Notes under the pieces: generated by a model
Told to the model about the DNA's origin: nothing
The model's input: only the letters and a program-made list of their open reading frames with translations
Database searches by the model: none
Position numbers and translations under genes: made by a program
Assembly: GCA_026992215.1 (NCBI GenBank)
Contig: JALXAI010000007.1
Coordinates: forward strand, 1-9,382
DNA: 9,382 nucleotides
Source: Desulfobacterales bacterium
Lineage (GTDB): Bacteria > Desulfobacterota > Syntrophobacteria > B119-G9
Reading direction: 5' to 3'
Shown: positions 1 to 6,822 of the stretch, one piece after another
Layout: every line of letters starts with the position of its first letter
Numbering within the stretch: position 1 is the first letter of the stretch

Positions 1-111
1 ATGACACCTATCGGACCGATCAGGGTGGATGTTGGTTACCAGCTTAATCCGCCGGATCATTTCCCGTATTCGAGATATCACGTTCATGCAAGTATTGGCC
101 ACGCTTTTTGA
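1..111 (+). CDS. Omp85-family outer-membrane barrel protein (TamA/BamA-like), C-terminal end only
   Basis: The first 36 codons are open from the left edge and end at TGA 109-111, so the ATG at position 1 is most likely an internal methionine. The visible peptide begins TPIGPIRVDVGYQLNPP and ends SIGHAF. This matches the last two strands of Omp85 barrels: a 'tP(I/V)GPiR.D.Gy.lNPP' strand followed by a final strand with the G-x-x-F ending and terminal phenylalanine that serves as the beta-signal for insertion by the Bam complex. Such proteins sit in the outer membrane and insert or export other outer-membrane proteins. The directly following tamB-like gene, overlapping by four bases, favours a TamA-type partner over the general BamA. 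With only the C-terminus visible (no POTRA domains), TamA and BamA cannot be separated with certainty. Confidence 0.85.
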   Translation: MTPIGPIRVDVGYQLNPPDHFPYSRYHVHASIGHAF

Positions 112-3100
112 GTGAGCATAAAACAAAAGCAAAAGACGGGGCAATCTCCGCCGGGATAACACGCAAATTGAAAGATAAAAAACTTCGCTTAGCAACCCTA
201 ACGTTAATAGTTATAGCCTCCTTAGCTCTTGCCGGACTACTGCTGTTGCACCTGCCCCCGGTTCAAAATAAAATCCTGGCAAGAGTACTATCTAAAATCA
301 ATTCAAGTCTGTCCTTGCAAGTCACCGTTAAAAGCTTCCGGTGGATTCCCGCTTCATCCCTTTCACTTGTAAAATTTACCGTTGCAAGGAACGGGACTTC
401 AATCTTAAGAGTTGACCGGATAGTCGTCAATTACGGATTCAGGTTCAGGTGGCCTGAATTTATAAAGATAAAACAGGTAAGACTGATAGCTCCCAAGCTT
501 TATCTTGAGAAAAACCAAAACGGCAACTGGAATCTACCCGTTCCTGCGAAAGGGAATCCTCTCGTTGAAACCGTGACGGATAATCGAGGACAAGAACTGG
601 GAAAGGGGAAGGCCTCTTTGGAATACCTGTTACCCAGAAGCTGGATAGTGGAGGAAGGCAACGTTACAATCGAGGGGACAAAAGCCAATAATAGCAGGGA
701 AGAAAAATATGCTTTCAAAAATATCAACGCTGTTTTTAGCTGTTCCCTGAAAAAAAGCGATGGAATTTACAGGGCTGACTTCAACCTGGAGAGAGCCAGT
801 TTTTACCAGACACGACCCGGCCTGGGCCTTATCCTTGCAAGCGGAAAAGCCACCCTGCAAAAAAGCAAGCTAGACGTTACAAAAATGAACATCAACATAG
901 GGAGCTGTTCGGTAAAGCTGACCGGAGAAGTCACACTGTCACCTGTTTTCCAACCGGCGCTAGCGCTTGAAGTTCGGAACCTCGCACCTTCAAAAGTAGC
1001 GCTGTTCATCCCGTCGTGGCCTCTTGCAAAAAAGCTTAACGCCAGTATCACCATGGCCGGAAATGCCAAATCACTTTCCATGGTAGGTGCTGCTCACTGG
1101 GGAAGGAGCTCGTTGAACTGCACGGGCACTGTAGGCATCACAGGTTCCGGACAACCCGGGATCAACATGGATGTTCTCTTTCACGAGGTAAACCTCGTAG
1201 ACTTTTCATTCCCCGTGGTCTCTAACCTGAATGGGAACTTGAAATTCAAACTCCTCGGTCTGGATCTCTCCAGTGCCAACGGCAGCATCAGGTGCCAGCT
1301 CGAAAACTCCTCCGTCGATGATAAGCAAATCAAGGTTGCCAGCTTGGCGGCCGAGATTCACAAAGGCCTGATTAACTTGACCACGCTCGAGATAAAGGGC
1401 GAACCCGGTAGAGTAGCCGCTTCCGGTTACCTGGATGTTCTCGCGGGCAAGAGAAAACCAGCCCCCCCGACAAAAAACGCCCTGGCACTAAAAGGAATTA
1501 TATCCGGGCTCAATTTGAGACCATTTTCTCAGGACAGAAAGTTGCCGCAAACGGATCTTAACTTCTCTTTCAACCTCAAAGCCTACGGAAAAAACAAGAC
1601 AAAAGATAATAACACCCCACTCTGGAAACAATGGAACGGCAGCTGCCTGATAAAAATTGGAAGCTCCTCGCTGGACAATGTCCACGTTGCTAAAGGAAGA
1701 TTCGATGCTTCTCTGGAAAAAGGGCTTCTCAAGCTAGAAAAGGCTGAGTTATACACCGAAAAAGGCTACGTAGCGCTGTCAGGCACTCTTCTCTTGCCAG
1801 GAAAAGTAAATCTCAGCTACGACACCAGCATCAAGGATCTTTCCGCAATTTCAAAAGTAGTGCCTTGGCGTCAGGTTAAGGGCGAGGTTAAATCGTCGGG
1901 AGTAATCAGGGGAAGCCTTAAAAGCCCCGGCTGGGAGGGAAGCCTTTATGCCAGAGATTTGAGTATAACCGGCTATGCCGCCAGGGTTCTCAAGATTACA
2001 GGTAAAAGTTCCCTATCGCTTAAGACCGGCGAACGTATTCTCGATATCAGTGCGCTGGAGTTTACCGCAGGTAGCAGAAAGATCAATGAAGCATCCCTGA
2101 GCCTGAAGCAGGAAAATGACCATCTTGAAGCACAGGGCTTTATCAGGTTCAACGAGAAACAGACAAGGCTCGAGTTCTCCCTGGAATCTCCCGATATATC
2201 TGCACCGGACAGAACATTTTTGATCAGTTCTCTCACGCTTGCTGATAAGGCTTCAAAATGGGCACTTGAAAAAGGTGGGGTGGTGAAAGTGAGCAAGGGG
2301 AGATTCGAAGCAAAGGGGCTCGAGTTCAAGCACCTGGATGAGAAGGTATCGTTTAAGGGAGTTTTAAACAGAGACGAGACCTGCAGATTTGAATTAGGGT
2401 TACATAACATTAACATCGGTAAATTCGGAAAGTTGGTCGGGAAACCCGTTCCGCTGGCAGGGAAGCTGAACGCTACTTTTACCATGAAAGGATCATTCGA
2501 CGCTCCCGTCATGCATGCCACCGGGAGCATAGGAAGCCTCAAGTTTGATAAGGCAAATTTCAGGCCCCTTCAATTTGAATTAAACTATGAAAAACCATCT
2601 CTGGCCTGGAACATAGAGCTCAGCAATACAAAAGGAAACGTGGCAAAATTGTACGGGCACCTGGATCTCGACATCAACCTCCGCAAGCGAAAAATTGTTT
2701 TCCCGGGCAACAGGGTTTCCGGAGAAATCAGGGGAGAACGCGTTGATCTTGCAGTTTTGAAAAAGATTGAACCGGAATTTAAGGAGATTTCCGGGACTTT
2801 GAATATAAACGTAAATGTTTCCGGCACAAAGGATCATCCCAGGATTGAAGGAGTGGCATCTCTGGAAAATGTAAAGTTAAAGCTGGAAGGCTGGCAGCAT
2901 TCCTTTTCAGAGGTCAACATTTTTTGCAGGCTTCAGACCCGTGGAATCGATGTCGTTCGCGCGACAGGGAAATGGGGAGAAGGAAAAATCCATTTCAGCG
3001 GCTGGATTCCATACCCCTTTGGTAAATCCGGATTACTAAACCTTGTCGCGAGACTGGAAAATGTCACCCTTCCGATTATCTATGGTGTTCACAGCAGGGT

Positions 3101-4025
3101 GGACGCCAAGCTACACATTGGCGGCAACAGGGATACTCCTGATTTAACCGGAAAAGTGAAAATCAGAAAAGCGATCGTGATGCTGGACGAGCTTATGTCG
3201 GATTCACAGTCAGACATAGAAGTGGTGGATAATCCTCCTAAAGAAGAAAAAGCTCCGTCCCCATCAGGCATTGAAGATTCGCTTTCTAACAACCTCAGGA
3301 TGAATCTTAAAATAGAGGCAGAACCGGGGCACGCGTGGTTGAATGGAAAGGGGATAAACGCTGAGCTGGCCGGCAACCTTAATCTTACCAAAGAACCCCG
3401 CAAGTCGATCACCATACAGGGCAAGTTAAATGTCATTAGAGGCGCATACAACATGCAGGGGAAAATATTTCACATAGTCGAAGGGACGGTATTGTTCAAC
3501 GGCCTTTCGCCACCGGATCCAAATCTTCACGTTGTCTGCGAATACAGGGTTAGAGAAGTAAAAATTTACGCGACATTGAAAGGGTCGGCAACCAGGATGC
3601 AACTTGATCTTTCAAGCGAGCCGCCAATGGAGAAAGTTGATATACTTGCATACATTCTCTATGGACATCCTGCAAGCAAATTATCGGCAAAAGAAGCGTC
3701 AAGTTTCGGGGATGAGGCGCTGGCACTGGTTGGAAACAAGGTTGCAAGATTGTTGAAAGAAAAGATCTTACCGGACAGCCCATGGGTGCCGGACGTGCTC
3801 ACCTACAAGTCAGGGACCAGCGAAGAAGAGGGAGGAGTGGTTATGATAGGAAAATACATTACCCCCGACCTTTTTGTTGACCTTGAGAAAGGAACATCGT
3901 CAAAAGTTGGCGATCAAATGAAGATAGAGTATAAAATCAATAAGCATTTTTCAATAGAAAGCCAGATAGGGGACGAAGCCAACAGCGGGGTCGATATTTT
4001 CTGGCGCTACGATTTTGGACAATAG
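108..4025 (+). CDS. tamB: TamB-like translocation/assembly module protein (DUF490, AsmA-like)
   Basis: This 1305-residue protein is close to the length of E. coli TamB. After a lysine-rich start (residues 1-27) one hydrophobic helix (about 29-49) anchors it in the inner membrane with the bulk in the periplasm. Next comes an AsmA-like N-terminal segment (about 50-145), then a long beta-rich region of repeated short strands, expected to form the hydrophobic 'taco' groove. The C-terminal DUF490 domain (about 950-1305) has its signature near 1169-1190 (SSEPPMEKVDILAYILYGHP) and ends in aromatic strands (DIFWRYDFGQ). The family works with an Omp85 barrel in outer-membrane protein assembly or in lipid movement across the periplasm. 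The partner barrel gene is directly upstream. The start is TTG at 108, overlapping the upstream TGA. I see no Shine-Dalgarno, so initiation is probably by translational coupling; a later TTG at 168 is a less likely alternative. Residues about 1032-1063 form a polar, proline-rich linker. Confidence 0.92.
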   Translation: MSEHKTKAKDGAISAGITRKLKDKKLRLATLTLIVIASLALAGLLLLHLPPVQNKILARVLSKINSSLSLQVTVKSFRWIPASSLSLVKFTVARNGTSILRVDRIVVNYGFRFRWPEFIKIKQVRLIAPKLYLEKNQNGNWNLPVPAKGNPLVETVTDNRGQELGKGKASLEYLLPRSWIVEEGNVTIEGTKANNSREEKYAFKNINAVFSCSLKKSDGIYRADFNLERASFYQTRPGLGLILASGKATLQKSKLDVTKMNINIGSCSVKLTGEVTLSPVFQPALALEVRNLAPSKVALFIPSWPLAKKLNASITMAGNAKSLSMVGAAHWGRSSLNCTGTVGITGSGQPGINMDVLFHEVNLVDFSFPVVSNLNGNLKFKLLGLDLSSANGSIRCQLENSSVDDKQIKVASLAAEIHKGLINLTTLEIKGEPGRVAASGYLDVLAGKRKPAPPTKNALALKGIISGLNLRPFSQDRKLPQTDLNFSFNLKAYGKNKTKDNNTPLWKQWNGSCLIKIGSSSLDNVHVAKGRFDASLEKGLLKLEKAELYTEKGYVALSGTLLLPGKVNLSYDTSIKDLSAISKVVPWRQVKGEVKSSGVIRGSLKSPGWEGSLYARDLSITGYAARVLKITGKSSLSLKTGERILDISALEFTAGSRKINEASLSLKQENDHLEAQGFIRFNEKQTRLEFSLESPDISAPDRTFLISSLTLADKASKWALEKGGVVKVSKGRFEAKGLEFKHLDEKVSFKGVLNRDETCRFELGLHNINIGKFGKLVGKPVPLAGKLNATFTMKGSFDAPVMHATGSIGSLKFDKANFRPLQFELNYEKPSLAWNIELSNTKGNVAKLYGHLDLDINLRKRKIVFPGNRVSGEIRGERVDLAVLKKIEPEFKEISGTLNINVNVSGTKDHPRIEGVASLENVKLKLEGWQHSFSEVNIFCRLQTRGIDVVRATGKWGEGKIHFSGWIPYPFGKSGLLNLVARLENVTLPIIYGVHSRVDAKLHIGGNRDTPDLTGKVKIRKAIVMLDELMSDSQSDIEVVDNPPKEEKAPSPSGIEDSLSNNLRMNLKIEAEPGHAWLNGKGINAELAGNLNLTKEPRKSITIQGKLNVIRGAYNMQGKIFHIVEGTVLFNGLSPPDPNLHVVCEYRVREVKIYATLKGSATRMQLDLSSEPPMEKVDILAYILYGHPASKLSAKEASSFGDEALALVGNKVARLLKEKILPDSPWVPDVLTYKSGTSEEEGGVVMIGKYITPDLFVDLEKGTSSKVGDQMKIEYKINKHFSIESQIGDEANSGVDIFWRYDFGQ

Positions 4026-4037
4026 TTCTATTTGCTT

Positions 4038-4066
4038 TTGACTTTAGAAGGGAAGTATTTCAGAAT
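4038..4066 (+). promoter_or_regulatory. weak sigma-70-type promoter candidate ahead of the small SAP-like gene
   Basis: In the 70-base gap after tamB, TTGACT (4038-4043) matches five of six consensus -35 bases. It is followed after 17 bases by CAGAAT (4061-4066), a four-of-six -10 match that keeps the important A and final T. No clear terminator hairpin separates it from tamB, so the downstream pair may also be read through from the tam genes. This is pattern matching only. Confidence 0.3.
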
Positions 4067-4081
4067 ATCTAATAACGTACC

Positions 4082-4087
4082 GAGGAG
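4082..4087 (+). promoter_or_regulatory. Shine-Dalgarno site of the small SAP-like gene
   Basis: GAGGAG lies eight bases before the ATG at 4096 and is the strongest ribosome-binding site in the window. It fixes the start of the small gene and supports it being a real, well-translated reading frame. Confidence 0.75.
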
Positions 4088-4095
4088 ATTAAAAA

Positions 4096-4326
4096 ATGAA
4101 GATGCAGGAGATCAGGAAAAAGGCCAAGGCTCTGGGGATAAACAGCTTTGGCAAGACAAAGGTTCAGCTTATCAAGGAAATTCAGCTGGCCGAGGGGAAT
4201 TTTGATTGCTTTGGCACCGCGAAGGATTACTGTGACCAGTTTGATTGCTGTTTCAGGGAACTTTGCTTGAATCTTAACAACCCCCGGAAGAGAACGAGAA
4301 GATCAAAGAAGAAAAAACCGGCGTGA
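4096..4326 (+). CDS. small SAP/Rho-N-like protein with cysteine cluster and basic tail
   Basis: This 76-residue cytosolic protein has three parts. Residues 3-33 (start MKMQEIRKKAKALGI) look like a SAP or Rho N-terminal helix-loop-helix fold, usually a nucleic-acid-binding module. Residues 34-58 hold five cysteines at 38, 46, 51, 52 and 57 in the order CFG-x5-C-x4-CC-x4-C, which could bind zinc or an Fe-S cluster. Residues 63-75 are almost all lysine and arginine. I recall similar short proteins annotated only as 'SAP domain-containing' in Desulfobacterota; no function is established that I know of. The start is set by a strong GAGGAG site. The stop TGA overlaps the GTG start of glgB (GTGA), so the two genes are probably translated together. 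A nucleic-acid-binding role is inference from the SAP-like fold and charge. There is no signal peptide or membrane helix. Confidence 0.8.
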   Translation: MKMQEIRKKAKALGINSFGKTKVQLIKEIQLAEGNFDCFGTAKDYCDQFDCCFRELCLNLNNPRKRTRRSKKKKPA

Positions 4327-6587
4327 AACAGCGCAGGCGAAAAGGCAGTCAGGTAATGGCGACAATAGAATCGGAAGATATTGAAAAAATAATCAGGGCA
4401 GAACACTACGATCCATTCCGGGTTCTGGGGATGCACCCCGTGGGGAGGACTCCAGAAAATGACGAACTGTGCAGGGTCAGGGCATTTTATCCCCATGCAA
4501 AAAAGCTTTTTGTCGTTTTGAAAAACGGGGATGAAAAACCGTTAAAACGGGTAAAATCCCCGGGTCTGTTTGAAACCACCGTGAAAAGATCCGAGGTGGA
4601 AAACCATTACCGATTGAGAGCGGTTTACGATGGTGGATTCGAAAGGTTGTTCGTGGATCCTTACACCTTTCTGCCTCTTATGAGCGATTACGACAGGTAC
4701 CTTTTTAACCAGGGAAAACACCACTTCATATATCAAAAATTGGGAGCTCACGTTGAAACGGTAGACGGGATCGAGGGAACCGTTTTCCGCGTGTGGGCAC
4801 CGAACGCAGTGCGAATGAGCGTGGTAGGCGAGTTCAACGACTGGGATGGGCGAATACACATGATGAGAGTTCTTGGAGCATCGGGGATCTGGGAATTGTT
4901 TATTCCGGGCGTTGGCGAGGGAGCTCTTTACAAGTTCGAAGTCAAACCCGCAAACGGGGCCCCGTTTGTAAAATCTGATCCTTACGCGTTTTTCTCGGAA
5001 AGACGCCCCAAAACGGCGTCCATCGTGTACTCCCTTGATAAGCACAGGTGGAACGATGCTGAGTGGAACAGGAAAAAAGAACGGGAAAATCCGTTTGAAT
5101 CACCCATGACAATATACGAGGTGCACCTGGGTTCTTGGAAAAAACCTCGCAAGGATCCGAATTCCTTTTACAATTACAGGGAAATCGCAGTTAAACTGGT
5201 GGACTACGTAAAACAGATGGGCTACACGCATATAGAACTGCTTCCCATCATGGCGCATCCCCTGGATTCTTCCTGGGGATACCAGGTTTCGGGCTATTAC
5301 GAACCCACTGCACGCTACGGGAAACCGGAAGACCTGATGTTCTTCGTGGACTACTGCCATCAAAATGGAATAGGCGTTATTCTCGACTGGGTACCCGCTC
5401 ACTTCCCCAAGGATGCCCACGCACTGGGAGGTTTTGATGGAACACATCTGTACGAACACGCTGACCCCAGGAAAGGAGAACACAAGGACTGGGGGACCCT
5501 GATTTTCAACTATGGTAGAAACGAAGTTAAGAACTTTCTTATAAGCAACGCCCTTTTCTGGCTGAAAGAGTACCACTTCGACGGACTTAGAGTAGACGCA
5601 GTGGCTTCAATGCTCTACCTCGATTACTCCAGGCCCGACGGAGAATGGATTCCCAACGAGTACGGGGGGAGAGAAAACTTGGAAGCCATTGCTTTCCTGA
5701 AAGAACTCAACGAGGTGGTTTATTCATACTTTCCGAAAGCCCTGATGGTTGCGGAAGAATCAACAGCATGGCCCGCGGTGACCAAGCCAACGTATCTCGG
5801 AGGTCTTGGCTTCGCTTTCAAGTGGAACATGGGCTGGATGAATGACACCCTGTCATATTTTTCCACCGACCCCATTTACAGGAAATATCATCATAATAAC
5901 CTGACATTTTCCATAATGTACGCGTTCTACGAAAACTTTATCCTCCCGCTCTCCCATGACGAAGTCGTCCACGGGAAAAGATCACTGCTGAACAAAATGC
6001 CCGGAGACGAATGGCAACAGTTTGCCAACGTTAGACTCCTTATGACCTACATGTACGCACACCCCGGGAAAAAGCTTTCGTTCATGGGAAACGAAATCGG
6101 GCAAAAAGAAGAATGGAACCACGCGGAAGAATTACACTGGGAAGTCTTGCAATACCCGATGCACAAGAGCTTGCAAAACTTTGTAAAAGATCTCAATAAG
6201 CTTTACAGGCAGGAAAGAGCTTTCTGGGAAATAGACTTTGAATACCCGGGGTTTGAATGGATCGATTTTCACGATTCTGACAACAGCATAATTTCGTTTA
6301 TGAGGAAATCGAAAGACCCTGACAATTTTCTGGTATTTGTCTTCAACTTCACGCCGGTGGTGCGAGAGGGCTACAGAATCGGGGCCCCGCGGCATTGTTT
6401 CTACCGTGAGCTTCTAAATAGCGACTCCAGGTTCTACGGCGGCAGTAACGTGGGCAATGCCGGAGGGGTTATGAGCACACCGGAAAAGTATGGAACGTGG
6501 CCCTGTTATCTCGAACTGACATTGCCCCCTCTTGCCGGTGTTGTACTGAAACCCGATAGTGCGAGTGAAAAAACGGCTTCCAGTTGA
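4323..6587 (+). CDS. glgB: 1,4-alpha-glucan (glycogen) branching enzyme, GH13
   Basis: GlgB cuts alpha-1,4 glucan chains and rejoins the piece by an alpha-1,6 bond, creating glycogen branch points in the cytosol. The 754 residues show the two-CBM48 N-terminus of the long bacterial type: N1 about 26-115 (AEHYDPFRVLGMHP) and N2 about 143-238 (FRVWAPNAVRMSVVGEFNDW). The GH13 barrel follows, then a C-terminal beta domain with the conserved NAGG and LTLPPLAGVVL region. Catalytic motifs are intact: DWVPAHFP (D355, H360), GLRVDAVASM (nucleophile D425), VAEES (acid/base E478) and LSHDEVVHGK (H545, D546). Their spacing equals that of E. coli D405/E458/D526. The GTG start at 4323 overlaps the upstream TGA; ATG 4356 (residue 12) is an alternative that would drop the basic leader MKQRRRKGSQV. 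Neither has a strong Shine-Dalgarno. No glgA, glgC or glgP lies in the window, so other glycogen genes must be elsewhere. Confidence 0.97.
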   Translation: MKQRRRKGSQVMATIESEDIEKIIRAEHYDPFRVLGMHPVGRTPENDELCRVRAFYPHAKKLFVVLKNGDEKPLKRVKSPGLFETTVKRSEVENHYRLRAVYDGGFERLFVDPYTFLPLMSDYDRYLFNQGKHHFIYQKLGAHVETVDGIEGTVFRVWAPNAVRMSVVGEFNDWDGRIHMMRVLGASGIWELFIPGVGEGALYKFEVKPANGAPFVKSDPYAFFSERRPKTASIVYSLDKHRWNDAEWNRKKERENPFESPMTIYEVHLGSWKKPRKDPNSFYNYREIAVKLVDYVKQMGYTHIELLPIMAHPLDSSWGYQVSGYYEPTARYGKPEDLMFFVDYCHQNGIGVILDWVPAHFPKDAHALGGFDGTHLYEHADPRKGEHKDWGTLIFNYGRNEVKNFLISNALFWLKEYHFDGLRVDAVASMLYLDYSRPDGEWIPNEYGGRENLEAIAFLKELNEVVYSYFPKALMVAEESTAWPAVTKPTYLGGLGFAFKWNMGWMNDTLSYFSTDPIYRKYHHNNLTFSIMYAFYENFILPLSHDEVVHGKRSLLNKMPGDEWQQFANVRLLMTYMYAHPGKKLSFMGNEIGQKEEWNHAEELHWEVLQYPMHKSLQNFVKDLNKLYRQERAFWEIDFEYPGFEWIDFHDSDNSIISFMRKSKDPDNFLVFVFNFTPVVREGYRIGAPRHCFYRELLNSDSRFYGGSNVGNAGGVMSTPEKYGTWPCYLELTLPPLAGVVLKPDSASEKTASS

Positions 6588-6734
6588 AAGTCAAGCAGCC
6601 TTCTCCCGGTAACAAGCCAGATCGCAAAACCAGGACCACAAACGCGATATAAGAAGTCCATCACCTGCGGTAATCCTTTGCAAAGAAACCCGCTGTGAAT
6701 ATTTTTGCACCTGCCCGGTATTTGTTCACCCCTG

Positions 6735-6763
6735 TTTACAATCCCTTTCTTTGCCTGTATATT
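6735..6763 (+). promoter_or_regulatory. sigma-70-type promoter for the hybrid histidine kinase gene
   Basis: TTTACA (6735-6740) and TATATT (6758-6763) are separated by exactly 17 bases; each matches five of six consensus bases. Transcription would start near 6770, giving an untranslated leader of about 50 bases before the ATG at 6823. An 8-base palindrome AGTATACT (6768-6775) lies at the expected start point. The 235-base stretch between glgB and the kinase holds no + strand gene and no convincing terminator: the best inverted repeats (ATCGC/GCGAT around 6620-6650 and the palindrome CTTTGCAAAG near 6680) are short and lack a following T-run. Prediction only, but the best promoter match in the window. 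Confidence 0.55.
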
Positions 6764-6822
6764 AAAAAGTATACTCACGGTCGCCTTAGCAGGAAAACAT
6801 CGTCCCTACGACAGAGAAAACC

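Noticed and set aside
1..3. ATG at the first position as a start codon of a 36-residue protein
   Set aside because: The peptide matches the C-terminal strands of Omp85 barrels and the frame is open at the edge, so this is an internal codon of a truncated gene.
1973..2542. 189-codon minus-strand open frame inside the tamB-like gene
   Set aside because: It is antisense to a continuous conserved coding frame; its composition (many S, L, F, P) is typical of a reverse-complement shadow.
6600..6720. Possible rho-independent terminator after glgB
   Set aside because: The inverted repeats present (ATCGC/GCGAT with an 18-base loop, and CTTTGCAAAG) are short, and none is followed by a run of T, so no terminator is claimed.
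6506..6778. 90-codon minus-strand open frame covering most of the gap between glgB and the kinase gene
   Set aside because: It starts with GTG, overlaps the end of glgB, resembles no family I know, and the same stretch carries a good + strand promoter. A weak AAGG precedes its start, but this is not enough to call a gene.
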